Shown: positions 12,261-21,959 of the stretch, piece by piece | Numbering within the stretch: position 1 is the first letter of the stretch | Layout of the letters: each line of letters begins with the position of its first letter | Source: an uncultured Akkermansia sp. | GTDB taxonomy: Bacteria; Verrucomicrobiota; Verrucomicrobiia; Verrucomicrobiales; Akkermansiaceae | DNA: 64,000 nucleotides | Assembly (NCBI GenBank): GCA_905200945.1 | Contig: CAJKMG010000006.1 | Location: forward strand, 57,064 to 121,063 | Reading direction: 5' to 3' | The notes under the pieces: model-generated | The model's input: only the letters and a program-made list of their open reading frames with translations | Told to the model about the DNA's origin: nothing | Databases searched by the model: none | Position numbers and translations under genes: made by a program

Positions 12261-12579
12261 ATCGATTATTGTAGTCGAATTAATGATTCTGCCCAAACAT
12301 CGACCAAAGGAGCCAACAAAAGACCCAATAGCGAGTTAGGGTCGAATGAGGATGCCTCCGGCCCCTTGATTTGTCAATCCGAAATTGTACGGAAAACAAA
12401 AATATTTTTCAGAGTTTTTGGGGAAAAGAATGCATGCCAACCCCCTGCTTTTCCAGCCTGTCCCGTCCGGAACAGATCTACCTCCTGGCAACGCCGCTTC
12501 CTGTTTTCCGGCAACCCCGGAATTACCTGGGGAGAGAAGCGCAGCGAGTTTCTTTTCACGGCTGCCCGAAAAAGAAAAA

Positions 12580-12608
12580 CGGACGCTTATCAACCGGATA
12601 AGCGTCCG
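12580..12608 (-). terminator. Rho-independent terminator of pgi
   Basis: The arms CGGACGCTTATC and GATAAGCGTCCG pair perfectly around AACCG, and T-rich sequence follows on the minus strand. It lies just past the pgi stop. The rest of 12261-12631 is the upstream region of ppdK and shows no further gene. Confidence 0.88.
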
Positions 12609-12631
12609 CCGAACATCATGTGACCTGTTTT

Positions 12632-14179
12632 TTACGCCTTGCAGAAGGTGTCTTCATCCGCGCAGTCAGCCTGAACCCACCTGACGGAGGAATCACCGGA
12701 AGCTATATGCACGAGGCAATGATACACGGCTTCCTGGTCCGCATCCAGCCGGGCGGCCATCCGGGCGGAGGTTTCCGGGGCGGTTCCCAGAGCCCCCCTT
12801 ACCCTGCCCAGCAGGGCCAGGAAAGAACCTGCCGCTTTCTTGCCGGCTTCCACGCCGGGCTGGTGGTAGGCGTTGATGTTGACCAGAGAAGCATAGAAGG
12901 AGACGGCGCGCTCAAACAGGGCGATCAGCATGCCGAGCGTTTTGGCGTTCACCTCCGGGATGGAAATGGTGATGGAGGAACGGCCGGATTCCGCCAGCGC
13001 CTGGCGGGTGCCGCGCAGGAAGCCCTGGAGGAAGTCTCCGCAGGTGGCGCCCGCCTCCACTTCCACCGCATCCGCGGAACATTCGCGCACTTCAATGAAG
13101 GTGGCGAAGAAGTTGTTCACGCCGTCACGGAGCTGCTGCACATAGGCATGCTGGTCCGTAGAGCCCTTGTTGCCGTACACGGAAATGCCCTGGCAGACTT
13201 CGTTGCCCTCCAGATCCAGCCGCTTGCCGAGGGATTCCATAATAAGCTGCTGGAGGTATTTGGAGAAGAGCACCAGGGCATCCTTATAAGGGAGAACCAC
13301 CATATCCTTTTCCCCCTTGCCGCCGGTAGCCTTGTACCAGGCCAGAGCCAGCTTCATGGAGGCATTGCATTTCACGCAATCCCGGCGGGTCTTCTCATCC
13401 ATCAGGCGCGCGCCTTCCAGCAGGTCATCCACGTTCACGCCCTGAAGCACGGCGGGAACCAGCCCCACCACGGACATGACGGAGGTGCGGCCGCCCACCC
13501 AGTCTTCCATCGGGAAGCGCTTGAGCCAGCCTTCCGCCTCAGCCGTTTTGTCCAGCCGGGAACCCGCTCCCGTGACGGCGACCGCCTGGGGTGCGAATTC
13601 CAGCCCGTTCTTCCTGAAGAAATCTTGAGCCACCAGCATGCCGTTGCGGGTTTCCGGCGTGCCGCCGGATTTGGAAATGACGATGACAAGCGTTTCTTCC
13701 AGAGGGAGGGATTCCAGCACCCGGTACATGCCGTCCGGGTCCGTGTTGTCCAGAAAGAACATGTCCAGTCCTGCCGCCGGAATGGCATCCGCCACCAGCT
13801 CCGGGCCAAGAGCGGAACCGCCGATGCCGATGACGAGGGCAGCGGAATATTGTTCCGCGCGGGGAGGCGTTATTTTGCCGTCCAGAACGTCCCGTCCGAA
13901 AGCTTTGACGTCCGCCAGGGGACCGTCAATGGCGGCTTTCAATTCCGGCGTGGGAGCCAGGGAGGAGTTGCGCAGCCAGTAGTGCCCCACCATGCGTTTT
14001 TCATCCGGATTGGCGATGGCGCCGGATTCCAGCGCCTTCATGTCGGCAAACGCCCTGTCTATCCGATCCTGCATGGAAGACAGGAACGAGTCGTCCAGCG
14101 GAAGTTTGGAGAAATCAAGGGAGATGCCCAGTTCAGGGTAACGAACGAGTTGTTGTGCGTATAAGCTCATGATGGTCAT
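12632..14179 (-). CDS. pgi: Glucose-6-phosphate isomerase
   Basis: It interconverts glucose-6-phosphate and fructose-6-phosphate. The 515-aa protein has two SIS domains. Family marks are VIGIGGSALGPELV (about residue 115), the phosphate-binding SKSGGTPET (about 168), and GNKGSTDQHAYVQQL near residue 345 with the catalytic His. An internal ATG at 14170 is an equally good start. It lies between ppdK and a Sel1 gene on the same strand, 15 bases after the Sel1 stop when counted from 14179, so the two may be co-transcribed; it ends with a strong hairpin. Confidence 0.95.
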   Translation of the reverse strand: MTIMSLYAQQLVRYPELGISLDFSKLPLDDSFLSSMQDRIDRAFADMKALESGAIANPDEKRMVGHYWLRNSSLAPTPELKAAIDGPLADVKAFGRDVLDGKITPPRAEQYSAALVIGIGGSALGPELVADAIPAAGLDMFFLDNTDPDGMYRVLESLPLEETLVIVISKSGGTPETRNGMLVAQDFFRKNGLEFAPQAVAVTGAGSRLDKTAEAEGWLKRFPMEDWVGGRTSVMSVVGLVPAVLQGVNVDDLLEGARLMDEKTRRDCVKCNASMKLALAWYKATGGKGEKDMVVLPYKDALVLFSKYLQQLIMESLGKRLDLEGNEVCQGISVYGNKGSTDQHAYVQQLRDGVNNFFATFIEVRECSADAVEVEAGATCGDFLQGFLRGTRQALAESGRSSITISIPEVNAKTLGMLIALFERAVSFYASLVNINAYHQPGVEAGKKAAGSFLALLGRVRGALGTAPETSARMAARLDADQEAVYHCLVHIASGDSSVRWVQADCADEDTFCKA

Positions 14180-14194
14180 GGGTTGGAAAAAGGG

Positions 14195-15283
14195 TTACCG
14201 GAGTTTTTTCAGGACGCTTTTGGCCTGCACGTCTCCCTGGTCCGCCGCTTTCTGGAACCATTCCCGTGCTTTGGCCATGTCCTTGGGCAGGCCGAAACCG
14301 GTCTGATACATCACGCCCAGGTTATATTGTTCAGAGGCGTAACCTTCCGCAGCCGCCCGGCGGCGCGTGCGGGCCTGTTCCCTGGCTTCCGCAGCGGTAA
14401 GGCCCAGAACCCGCGCCGCGTCCGGCCATGAGGCTCCGAATCTGGAAGCGGAAGGGGCATAGCCGGCGGCTCCGGCCTTGCGGTGCATTTCCTCCGCTTT
14501 TTTCTTATCCCTCTTCACGCCGTATTTGCCCAGGTCATACAGGAACGCCATGCCCCAGTAGCCACGGGGGCAGCCCAGTTCCGCCGCCTGCTGGAAGCAT
14601 TCAAAGGCATCTTTATACTTTTTGGAACCCATGGCGAGCACGGCGTCGGAAATGTGGAGTTCCGCCTCCTTCAAGCCGGGAAATTCCGGAATGGCCGCCC
14701 ATTCCCTTTTCAGTTCCTCCCTGTCCCTTTTGGACTTGGGAGGCATGCCGGACGGACCGGAAAAACGGAAAAGAGGGAAGTAGCCCTCCATGGCTCCCAT
14801 GTTGCCCAGGCCGGACATCAGGAAAACGCCGGGAGATACCTTCCACATGTGCATGTACTGGATGCGCCCTTCCTGAAGGGATTCCCTGGCTATCCACTCC
14901 GGCATGTTCGCCGGTTCCCCGAATTGTTCCGTCAGGCCCACCAGAAGGGCCTTATAGGCGGATTTCAGCCTGGTCTCATATTCGGAACCGCGGTATTTGC
15001 TCCGGGAGTAGAGGACAACGGCCCTCAAGCCGCCGGAGGGGTCATAGTCAAAGTTCAGGGAAAAAGTCTGGCCGCCTATGGACTGTCTGGTTTTAAACAC
15101 GCCGTTGAGCCCGGTGCGTGAAAGGAGGGCGTCCGTGGGCGGCCCTTCAAGCTGCTTGCTCCGCCTCAGGGTTTTCAGCACCTGGTCCTTGTCCATCCCC
15201 ACATCCAGTCCTTCATAAAGGGCGGCAAGCAAAGGGGAACATGTAAGAGCGAAGAATCCCGCAACATAGGCTAGTTTTCTCAT
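14195..15283 (-). CDS. Secreted Sel1-repeat protein
   Basis: The 362-aa product starts with a signal peptide (MRKLAYVAGFFALTCSPLLA). The middle (about residues 25-190) is an unassigned domain. The C-terminal ~150 residues hold Sel1-like helical repeats, seen as AFECFQQAAELGCPRGYWGMAFLYDLGKYG, a unit around KKAEEMHRKAGAAGYAPSAS, and AREWFQKAADQGDVQAKSVL at the end. Sel1 repeats act as protein-binding scaffolds, often in the envelope. No enzymatic motif is visible. It sits just upstream of pgi on the same strand. Confidence 0.75.
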   Translation of the reverse strand: MRKLAYVAGFFALTCSPLLAALYEGLDVGMDKDQVLKTLRRSKQLEGPPTDALLSRTGLNGVFKTRQSIGGQTFSLNFDYDPSGGLRAVVLYSRSKYRGSEYETRLKSAYKALLVGLTEQFGEPANMPEWIARESLQEGRIQYMHMWKVSPGVFLMSGLGNMGAMEGYFPLFRFSGPSGMPPKSKRDREELKREWAAIPEFPGLKEAELHISDAVLAMGSKKYKDAFECFQQAAELGCPRGYWGMAFLYDLGKYGVKRDKKKAEEMHRKAGAAGYAPSASRFGASWPDAARVLGLTAAEAREQARTRRRAAAEGYASEQYNLGVMYQTGFGLPKDMAKAREWFQKAADQGDVQAKSVLKKLR

Positions 15284-15378
15284 AGAAAAAGCAATTGGGC
15301 GGTTTTCTACCAGACCGGAAGAGTTTTCAAAAGGATAAAATGCGTCAGCGATGGAGAGGAAAATTTTTCATAAAATAT

Positions 15379-16272
15379 TCATTTCCAGTCTACCCACAGT
15401 CTTTTCAAATAATCCTCCCCGGAGAAATCCGGGGGCATGGGGTCATGGGTCAGGCGGAAACCGGGAACGGCACGGGCCACCATCTTGCGGAATTCCTCGT
15501 GGCTGAGCTTGCGGCAGTTGCTGGTGCACAGCATCCAGCCGCCCGGTTCCAGGCATTCGCGCGCCAGGGCCACCAGCTCCCCGTAGTGGGATTCCACCCG
15601 GAACACCTTTCCGCGGTCATCCCGGGAAAACGTGGGAGGGTCCAGAATAATGCCGTGAAAGGTTCGCCCCTGCCTGGCGAACCGTTCCAGCCAGCGGCGC
15701 GCGTCCCCCTTGCAAAAGTACTGGCCGGAGGGGTCAATGCCGTTCAGAACGAAATTTTCCCTGGCCCAGTCCAGACACGGCTGCGCCAGATCCAGCGTGG
15801 TTGTCTGCGCTCCCCCCAGGGCGGCGTAAACGGAAAAGGCTCCCGTATAGGCAAAAGTATTCAGCACCCTCATGCCCGGAGCGCTTTTTTCCCTCACCCG
15901 GCGGCGGTGGTCGCGCTGGTCCAGAAAAATTCCCTGGGAATAACCGGCGGACATGTCTATTTTGAAACGCACTCCCTGCTCCAAGGCCGTAAATTGCAGG
16001 GGAAGGAGCGGCCCGGCGATCTGGATGGGCGCTTCTTTCTGGTTTTGTTCCAGTTTTTTGTGGAATACGGGCAGGCCCGTATCCCGGAGTTCGCTTTCCA
16101 GGTCCGCAGGAATAGAACATCCGCGCGTGGAGACGAGAATACGATCCGCCATCTGATCCACAAAGACACCGGGGATTCCATCCCCCGCCCCGTCCATGAC
16201 CCGGAACATATCCGTATCCGGCGGAATCAATTCCCTGTTGCGTTCCACGCAATGATGATAATTTCTCTCCAC
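15379..16272 (-). CDS. Class I SAM-dependent rRNA methyltransferase (RlmI/RlmK-like)
   Basis: It resembles the 23S rRNA cytosine-C5/guanine methyltransferases of the RlmI group. A central SAM-binding motif VLNTFAYTGAFSVYAALGGA is followed by LDLAQPCLDWARENFVLNG, and the catalytic-region motif LDPPTFSRDDRGKVF lies further on. The N-terminal segment FRVMDGAGDGIPGVFVDQ is characteristic. The open frame extends to a TTG at 16410, but that codon touches the terminator of the upstream gene; a GTG at 16272 gives 297 aa, the usual length for short members without a PUA domain, so I place the start there with some doubt. The exact target base cannot be read from sequence. Confidence 0.8.
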   Translation of the reverse strand: MERNYHHCVERNRELIPPDTDMFRVMDGAGDGIPGVFVDQMADRILVSTRGCSIPADLESELRDTGLPVFHKKLEQNQKEAPIQIAGPLLPLQFTALEQGVRFKIDMSAGYSQGIFLDQRDHRRRVREKSAPGMRVLNTFAYTGAFSVYAALGGAQTTTLDLAQPCLDWARENFVLNGIDPSGQYFCKGDARRWLERFARQGRTFHGIILDPPTFSRDDRGKVFRVESHYGELVALARECLEPGGWMLCTSNCRKLSHEEFRKMVARAVPGFRLTHDPMPPDFSGEDYLKRLWVDWK

Positions 16273-16414
16273 GGCGGAGCAAAGAGTAACGGATGAAGAA
16301 CGTTCCCGCAATGTCAAAGAAGCAGGAACCTCATTTACGCAGGAACAAGAATCCCCCAGAGAAAAACGGCTTTCCGTCCGGCCCTGTTTTCTCAAACCGG
16401 ACGATTGCAAAAAA

Positions 16415-16442
16415 TTGCCTGCAAGATTTATCTTGCAGGCAA
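16415..16442 (-). terminator. Rho-independent terminator of the PEP-CTERM gene
   Basis: TTGCCTGCAAGA (16415-16426) and TCTTGCAGGCAA (16431-16442) form a 12-bp perfect stem with a 4-base loop, followed by T6 on the minus strand. Confidence 0.9.
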
Positions 16443-16471
16443 CAACATTTTAACTGCCGGGAAAACAGTTC

Positions 16472-17176
16472 TTAAGCTCTACGGCGGCGGGCCATCAGGG
16501 CCATCAGTCCCAACAGGCTCAGGGATGCCGTAGCCGGTTCCGGCACACTGGCCGTTTCTCCGGAAATAGCCAGAGCATTGAACGTAGGCGTATGGGCGGA
16601 ACCCGGCGTATTTACCGTCAGAGTGATTTCCCCATTTTCATTGGCGACAACGTCACTGATGGTGTAGCCCGTGGGAGTCCGGGCCTGAATTGTCTGAGAG
16701 TTCGCACCTATGGATGGAGTCGCACTGGCGTAGGTATTGGAAGTCACCAGGGAATTCCAGGCGCCGGCGCCTTCAAACGGACACCCGGTAACAAGGGCAA
16801 TCTGGTAAGAGGCGCCAGCCACCAGACCGGAAATAGTCAGGGAGAGCGAAGAGCCTTTGGGGCCGGAGATAAAGGTCTGCCAGGAGTTTCCGAAAGAAAC
16901 CTTGTTTTCCATGAAAGAATCCAATCCCTGCGTATCAAAAGAAGTTCCAGAGGAAACCCAGTCTCCGGAGGCGGCGGAAGAAGTAGAACCCAGGTTCGCG
17001 GAAGAGGACGCCGTAACCAGGGTCGCAACAAATCCGGAACCGGAATCCGTTACAGAAACAGTTTTGGCAGGAGTTTCCGGAAGGAGGGAACTGTTAAAAT
17101 CAAACAATACAGTAGCAGCGCTCGCAGAAAGAGCGGATGCCACAGCCAACACGGAAATAGAGGCGATACTTCTCAT
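16472..17176 (-). CDS. PEP-CTERM sorting-domain surface protein
   Basis: The 234-aa product has a signal peptide (MRSIASISVLAVASALSASA) and ends with SVPEPATASLSLLGLMALMARRRRA: a PEP motif, a hydrophobic helix and an Arg tail. This is the PEP-CTERM signal recognised by exosortase, which anchors or releases proteins at the cell surface. The body is Ser/Thr/Gly-rich and beta-stranded, as usual for Verrucomicrobial PEP-CTERM proteins. The start at 17176 is chosen for the signal peptide; 19 upstream in-frame codons look non-coding. The function of the body is unknown. Confidence 0.85.
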   Translation of the reverse strand: MRSIASISVLAVASALSASAATVLFDFNSSLLPETPAKTVSVTDSGSGFVATLVTASSSANLGSTSSAASGDWVSSGTSFDTQGLDSFMENKVSFGNSWQTFISGPKGSSLSLTISGLVAGASYQIALVTGCPFEGAGAWNSLVTSNTYASATPSIGANSQTIQARTPTGYTISDVVANENGEITLTVNTPGSAHTPTFNALAISGETASVPEPATASLSLLGLMALMARRRRA

Positions 17177-17470
17177 AAATAGCAGATAAACAACAGCTGA
17201 TTGGTTAGTAACGGATTGACTATCCGGTGTCAAATTATTTTTTTTAAAAAAAGGAATTTACGCAGATGGCACGGATGAAAAGACGCAACGGAAAAACTAA
17301 ATAAATGGAAATATATCATCAATATTTCCAACAACATAAATTCCGCAATCTGGTTTGATTAAAAACATAGTATTCATTATCAATGAATTTGCGATCTATA
17401 ATAGCTGCTATTCCCGAATATATTCAATGTCTGAATTTCTTCACCGGATAGTCAATCCGCTCGCAAAAAA
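17177..17470. other. AT-rich spacer upstream of the PEP-CTERM gene
   Basis: Nearly 300 bases of AT-rich DNA lie between the PEP-CTERM start and the terminator of the mutase genes. It presumably holds the PEP-CTERM promoter. I see no open frame or repeat worth calling. Confidence 0.4.
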
Positions 17471-17497
17471 AGAGGCCGGATTCCTCATCCGGCCTCT
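17471..17497 (-). terminator. Rho-independent terminator of the methylmalonyl-CoA mutase operon
   Basis: AGAGGCCGGA and TCCGGCCTCT form a 10-bp stem around TTCCTCA; T7 follows on the minus strand. Confidence 0.9.
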
Positions 17498-17531
17498 CAC
17501 AGGTTATTAACTGATCAACAGGAATTTCCGT

Positions 17532-19676
17532 TTAGTCAGCGTACTGTTCGTTAAGAGCGTCCATGATTTCCCTGGAAGCTTCCGGAATGTTGGTGCCCGG
17601 GCCGAAGATGGCCACAGCTCCGTGTTCCTTCAGGAAGTCATAGTCCTGGGCGGGAATAACGCCGCCGCAGAAGACCAGGATATCCGGACGGCCCTGCCTG
17701 GCAAGTTCTTCCACCAGGGCCGGAAGCAGCACCTTGTGGCCCGCGGCCAGAGAGCTCATGCCGATCATGTGCACGTCGTTTTCAATCGCCATTTTGGCAG
17801 TTTCCTCCGGCGTCTGGAAGAGCGGGCCAACGTCCACGTCAAAGCCGAGGTCGGCATAGGCGGAGGAGACCACCTTGGCGCCGCGGTCATGGCCGTCCTG
17901 GCCCATTTTAGCGACGAGGATGCGGGGACGACGCCCCGTGCGTTCGGCGAAGTCATCCGTCATCTTGCGGACTTCCTCCACCAGCGGATCTTGACCATAG
18001 GATTGAGCGTACACGCCGGTAATGAGTTTGATTGGTGCTTTATGGCGCCCGAAGTGTTTTTCCAGGGCGGAGGAGATTTCACCCAGGGAGGCGCGGGCCT
18101 TGGCCGCCTTGATGGCAAGGTCAAGGAGATTGCCTTCCCCCGTGCGGGCGCATTCGGACAGAGCTTCCAGAGCGGCTTCGCATGCGGCGGAGTCCCGTTC
18201 CGCGCGCAGTTTCTGCAGACGGGCGATCTGGGCTTCCCGGACGGTGGTGTTGTCCACTTCCAGAATGTCAATCTGGGCTTCCTGTTCCAGGCGGTATTTG
18301 TTGACGCCGATGATAGGTTCCTTTCCGGAGTCAATGGCGGCCTGGCGGCGCGCCGCGGCTTCTTCAATGCGCATCTTGGGCAGACCGGTTTCAATGGCTT
18401 TGGCCATGCCGCCGAGTTTTTCCACTTCCTGAAGGTGGGCCCAGCCCTTGCGAATAAGCTCATTGGTCAGGTATTCCACATAGTAGGAACCGCCCCATGG
18501 GTCGATTACCTTGCAGATGGTGGTTTCATCCTGAAGATGAAGCTGGGTGTTGCGGGCGATGCGGGCGGAGAAGTCCGTCGGCAGGGCGATCGCTTCATCC
18601 AGAGAGTTCGTGTGCAGGGACTGCGTATGGCCGCAGGCGGCGGCCAGAGCCTCAATGCAGGTGCGGGTAACGTTGTTGAACGGGTCCTGCTCCGTGAGAG
18701 ACCAGCCGGAAGTCTGGGAGTGCGTGCGCAAGGCCAGGGACTTCGGGTTCTTGGGATTGAACTGTTTGATGAGTTTGGCCCACAGCACGCGGGCGGCTCG
18801 CATTTTGGCCACTTCCATGAAGTAATTTTTGCCCTGGGCCCAGAAGAAGGAAAGACGCGGCGCGAAAGCGTCAATGTCAATTCCCGCCTTGATACCGGTG
18901 CGGACATATTCCAGGCCGTCCGCAAGCGTGTAGGCCATTTCCAGGTCCGCTGTAGCGCCGGCTTCCTGCATGTGGTAGCCGGAGATGGAAATGGAGTTGA
19001 ACTTGGGCATGTACTTGGAGGTGAACTCAAAGATGTCCGCAATAATCCTCATGGAGGGATCAGGCGGGTAAATGTAGGTGTTGCGCACCATGTATTCCTT
19101 GAGAATATCATTCTGGATCGTGCCGGAAAGCTGGTCCAGCGTGCAGCCCTGTTCCTGGGCGGCGACGATGTAGAAAGCCAGCACGGGGAGCACGGCGCCG
19201 TTCATGGTCATGGAAACGGACATCTTGTCCAAGGGAATGCCCTTGAAGAGGATTTCCATATCCAGAATAGAGTCCACGGCCACGCCGGCCTTGCCCACGT
19301 CACCCACCACGCGGGGGTGGTCAGAGTCATAGCCGCGGTGCGTCGCCAGGTCAAAGGCAATGGAAAGGCCCTTCTGACCAGCAGCCAGGTTGCGGCGGTA
19401 AAAGGCGTTGGATTCCTCAGCCGTGGAGAAACCGGCGTACTGGCGCACCGTCCAGGGACGTGCCACGTACATGGTGGCATACGGCCCGCGGAGGTTGGGA
19501 GCCACACCGGCCGTAAAGTCCAGGTGCAGGCAGTCGTCATACACGCTTTCCGAGTAGGTAGGCGGCACGGGAATTTGTTCATTGGTCATCCAGGTTTCCG
19601 TTTCGGAAGCCGGGGACGCAGCACCAGCCTTAATTTCAGGATAGGAGGCGGATGCAAAATCAGGAATATTGCTCAT
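17532..19676 (-). CDS. mutB: Methylmalonyl-CoA mutase, large (catalytic) subunit
   Basis: With the neighbouring small subunit it converts succinyl-CoA and (R)-methylmalonyl-CoA using adenosylcobalamin, the key step of propionate formation by the succinate pathway. The 714-aa protein has the TIM barrel with the active-site TMYVARPWTVRQYAGFSTAEE region (about residues 88-108) and GLSIAFDLATHRGYDSDHP. The C-terminal cobalamin domain carries the His ligand motif KMGQDGHDRGAK (DxHxxG, about residue 600). Only 23 bases separate it from the upstream small-subunit gene. The symbol could equally be scpA. Confidence 0.96.
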   Translation of the reverse strand: MSNIPDFASASYPEIKAGAASPASETETWMTNEQIPVPPTYSESVYDDCLHLDFTAGVAPNLRGPYATMYVARPWTVRQYAGFSTAEESNAFYRRNLAAGQKGLSIAFDLATHRGYDSDHPRVVGDVGKAGVAVDSILDMEILFKGIPLDKMSVSMTMNGAVLPVLAFYIVAAQEQGCTLDQLSGTIQNDILKEYMVRNTYIYPPDPSMRIIADIFEFTSKYMPKFNSISISGYHMQEAGATADLEMAYTLADGLEYVRTGIKAGIDIDAFAPRLSFFWAQGKNYFMEVAKMRAARVLWAKLIKQFNPKNPKSLALRTHSQTSGWSLTEQDPFNNVTRTCIEALAAACGHTQSLHTNSLDEAIALPTDFSARIARNTQLHLQDETTICKVIDPWGGSYYVEYLTNELIRKGWAHLQEVEKLGGMAKAIETGLPKMRIEEAAARRQAAIDSGKEPIIGVNKYRLEQEAQIDILEVDNTTVREAQIARLQKLRAERDSAACEAALEALSECARTGEGNLLDLAIKAAKARASLGEISSALEKHFGRHKAPIKLITGVYAQSYGQDPLVEEVRKMTDDFAERTGRRPRILVAKMGQDGHDRGAKVVSSAYADLGFDVDVGPLFQTPEETAKMAIENDVHMIGMSSLAAGHKVLLPALVEELARQGRPDILVFCGGVIPAQDYDFLKEHGAVAIFGPGTNIPEASREIMDALNEQYAD

Positions 19677-19699
19677 TGGATGAAATAGGTTGGTGGTTG

Positions 19700-21754
19700 T
19701 TAGAGGCCGATCTTGTTCTGAATAGCTTCAACAGTATTGTAGCAGTTGGCCTTGACGTGGATGAAGATGTCCACGCCGGCTTCCTTGAATGCTTCCACAT
19801 GGTCGGCCGGATAACCGGCGAGGGCCACCATCATGTCCGGCCTGGTTTCCTTGAGCGCCTTGCAGAAGGCGGGAACGATTTCCGGATAAGTGTCATCCGT
19901 GGAACAGATGACGCACACGGCACAGCCGCTTTCCGCAGCCGCCCTGGCCGCGTCTTCCGGAGTTTGAAAGCCGGACGGATAAACCACATCCAGGCCGCCG
20001 GCGCGCAGGAAGTCACGGGAGAAGTCCGCACGGGCCTTGTGCTGGCGAAGCGGCCCCATGTTGGCGAAGAAGACCATCGGTCGGGAACCCTTTTCCTCCA
20101 CCCATGCGTCGGCCTTGGCGAGCAGGGATTCAAAACGTTCCGCCAGGCGGCGCTTCGGCAGGGTTTCCATTTCCAGAGGTTCGCCGCACTTGCAGTCGGC
20201 CCCGGCCACCAGGGCCTTGTTGATGAGACAGGTGGAAAAGCCTTCTCCGGCGGCTTTGCAGACGGAATCCACGCTCATTTCCACTTCCGGGAGCTGGATA
20301 TCCGCATTCTTGCAGCAGCCGTGCCCCTTGTGGGCGGAGCAGCAGGAACCTTCCGGCACCTCCAGCTTTTTCTCTGCCAGGTTGACATACTGGTTGACAC
20401 CCACGATGGACTGACGCCGCTGGTCCGCCAGTTCGTAACGCTTGGCGGCGGTGGCGTTTACTTTCTTCTGGATGATGCCGTCCCGGAGGGCCTTGATGAT
20501 GCCACCTTCCTTTTCGATGCCCTGGAAAAATTCCCATATCTTCCGGGAGGCTTCATCCGTCAGGTTTTCCAGGTACCAGGAACCGCCGGCGGGGTCAACG
20601 ACTTTGTCCAGATTGCATTCGCCCAGCAGAATCAGCGGGCAGTTGCGGGCAATACGGCGGGAGAATTCGTCCGGCATGCGCACGGCAGCGTCAAAGGGCA
20701 GAACGTCAATACTGTCCACGCCGCCCATGATGGCGGAGAACGCCTGGGCGGAACCGCGCAGCAGGTTGACCCAGGGATCCACCTTGGAGAGGGTCCAGAA
20801 AGAGGTGCGGGCATGAAGCTTGATTTTGGCAGCTTCTTCGCTTCCTCCGCATTCTTTTACGATGATGGCCCAGAGTTCGCGCAAAGCGCGGATTTTGGCG
20901 ATTTCCAGGAACAGGTTGGCTCCGATGGAAACCGTAAAGCGCATGTGCGCCGCAGTTTCATCCACGGAGAGGCCGCGTTCCTCCATGGCTCGCAGATAGG
21001 CCACGGCAGTGGACAGCATGGCGCCCACTTCTTCAAAGGCGGAAGCGCCGGAGTCCGCGTAAGGAAGCCCGCTGACGCCGATGGTCTGGAAGCCGGGAGC
21101 GTTGGCGACGGCCCATTTGGTCATCACGGCCATCTGGTCATAGTAGGCGCAGATGCCCTTCCCTCCGCAGAGGGAGCCCTTCATCACGGCTTTCCCCACC
21201 GGGTCATACAGGACGCCGCCTCTGAGATCCGCCGTTTTGACGCCGGCTGCCCTGCAGGTGTTCAGGAACATGGAAAGGGTTCCCAGGCCGCAGGAACCGG
21301 GAGTGACATATACGGGAAGCTCGTCCAGCCGGACGCCCCTGAGGGCCGCATCCCAGTCAGCCTGCTTGCGCAGCTTCAGTCCGCATTTGCAGTTGAGCTG
21401 AACGTTTACGGCGGTCAGGCCGCGGTCCAGGTCATGCAGAAGCTTGGCGTTGAAGTCTTCCGGAGAGGAAGCGGGAATGCTCTGGGCGATTTCGCAGGGC
21501 TTTTCCATATAGCCCAAGGCGCGCGTTCCGCGGCGGTACGGAAATTGCCCGGCAGGCATCACCGGGGAATGTTCATCCCATTTGTTATAAATGGGATGCA
21601 GGGTAATTCCCTCCACAAGCTTGGTAAAAAGCTTCTTGTCAAAATCAGCCCCTTTCAAGGCAGCGACTGCTGCCTCGCGCCATTCGGCGTATGTGGCTGG
21701 TGCGAATTCTCCGAAATCAATTTCCGGAGCCGTTGTTTTATTTCCCTGTTGCAT
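19700..21754 (-). CDS. mutA: Methylmalonyl-CoA mutase, small subunit, with Cys/His-rich linker
   Basis: At 684 aa it matches the non-catalytic partner of the heterodimer: the barrel fold is recognisable (RTSFWTLSKVDPWVNLLRG, DKVVDPAGGSWYLENLTDE), but the cobalamin motif is replaced by GPLRQHKAR, so it cannot bind B12 in the usual way. An odd feature is the linker between barrel and C-terminal domain, about residues 468-525. It contains CC-x2-H-x2-H-x-CC followed by further cysteines ending in CKCGE, which looks like a metal-binding insert. It is the first gene of the two-gene operon; the 205 bases before it are shared with a divergent gene. Confidence 0.94.
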   Translation of the reverse strand: MQQGNKTTAPEIDFGEFAPATYAEWREAAVAALKGADFDKKLFTKLVEGITLHPIYNKWDEHSPVMPAGQFPYRRGTRALGYMEKPCEIAQSIPASSPEDFNAKLLHDLDRGLTAVNVQLNCKCGLKLRKQADWDAALRGVRLDELPVYVTPGSCGLGTLSMFLNTCRAAGVKTADLRGGVLYDPVGKAVMKGSLCGGKGICAYYDQMAVMTKWAVANAPGFQTIGVSGLPYADSGASAFEEVGAMLSTAVAYLRAMEERGLSVDETAAHMRFTVSIGANLFLEIAKIRALRELWAIIVKECGGSEEAAKIKLHARTSFWTLSKVDPWVNLLRGSAQAFSAIMGGVDSIDVLPFDAAVRMPDEFSRRIARNCPLILLGECNLDKVVDPAGGSWYLENLTDEASRKIWEFFQGIEKEGGIIKALRDGIIQKKVNATAAKRYELADQRRQSIVGVNQYVNLAEKKLEVPEGSCCSAHKGHGCCKNADIQLPEVEMSVDSVCKAAGEGFSTCLINKALVAGADCKCGEPLEMETLPKRRLAERFESLLAKADAWVEEKGSRPMVFFANMGPLRQHKARADFSRDFLRAGGLDVVYPSGFQTPEDAARAAAESGCAVCVICSTDDTYPEIVPAFCKALKETRPDMMVALAGYPADHVEAFKEAGVDIFIHVKANCYNTVEAIQNKIGL

Positions 21755-21959
21755 GGCGAAGTCAATGGGTAAGGCCTAATATGTTGGTTTTTAACTACGC
21801 GCAAACCAGGCCAAGTTTAAAGCGCAACATTATTTTAGGAAATCAAACTATAAAGTCCAGCGAGAAAAATACTCCAGTCCGCCCACGAATGCGAATTTGC
21901 TTCATCACGCGAGGCAAACTTGCAAAAACGATGCCAATGGCGTAAATACGGGAACAAGC

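Noticed and set aside
12261..12296. TTG start giving 12 extra residues on PPDK
   Set aside because: The ATG at 12260 gives the usual family length; the added residues have no family likeness.
16273..16410. TTG start of the rRNA methyltransferase at 16410
   Set aside because: The codon abuts the T tract of the upstream terminator and the added 46 residues do not resemble the family; kept only as an alternative.
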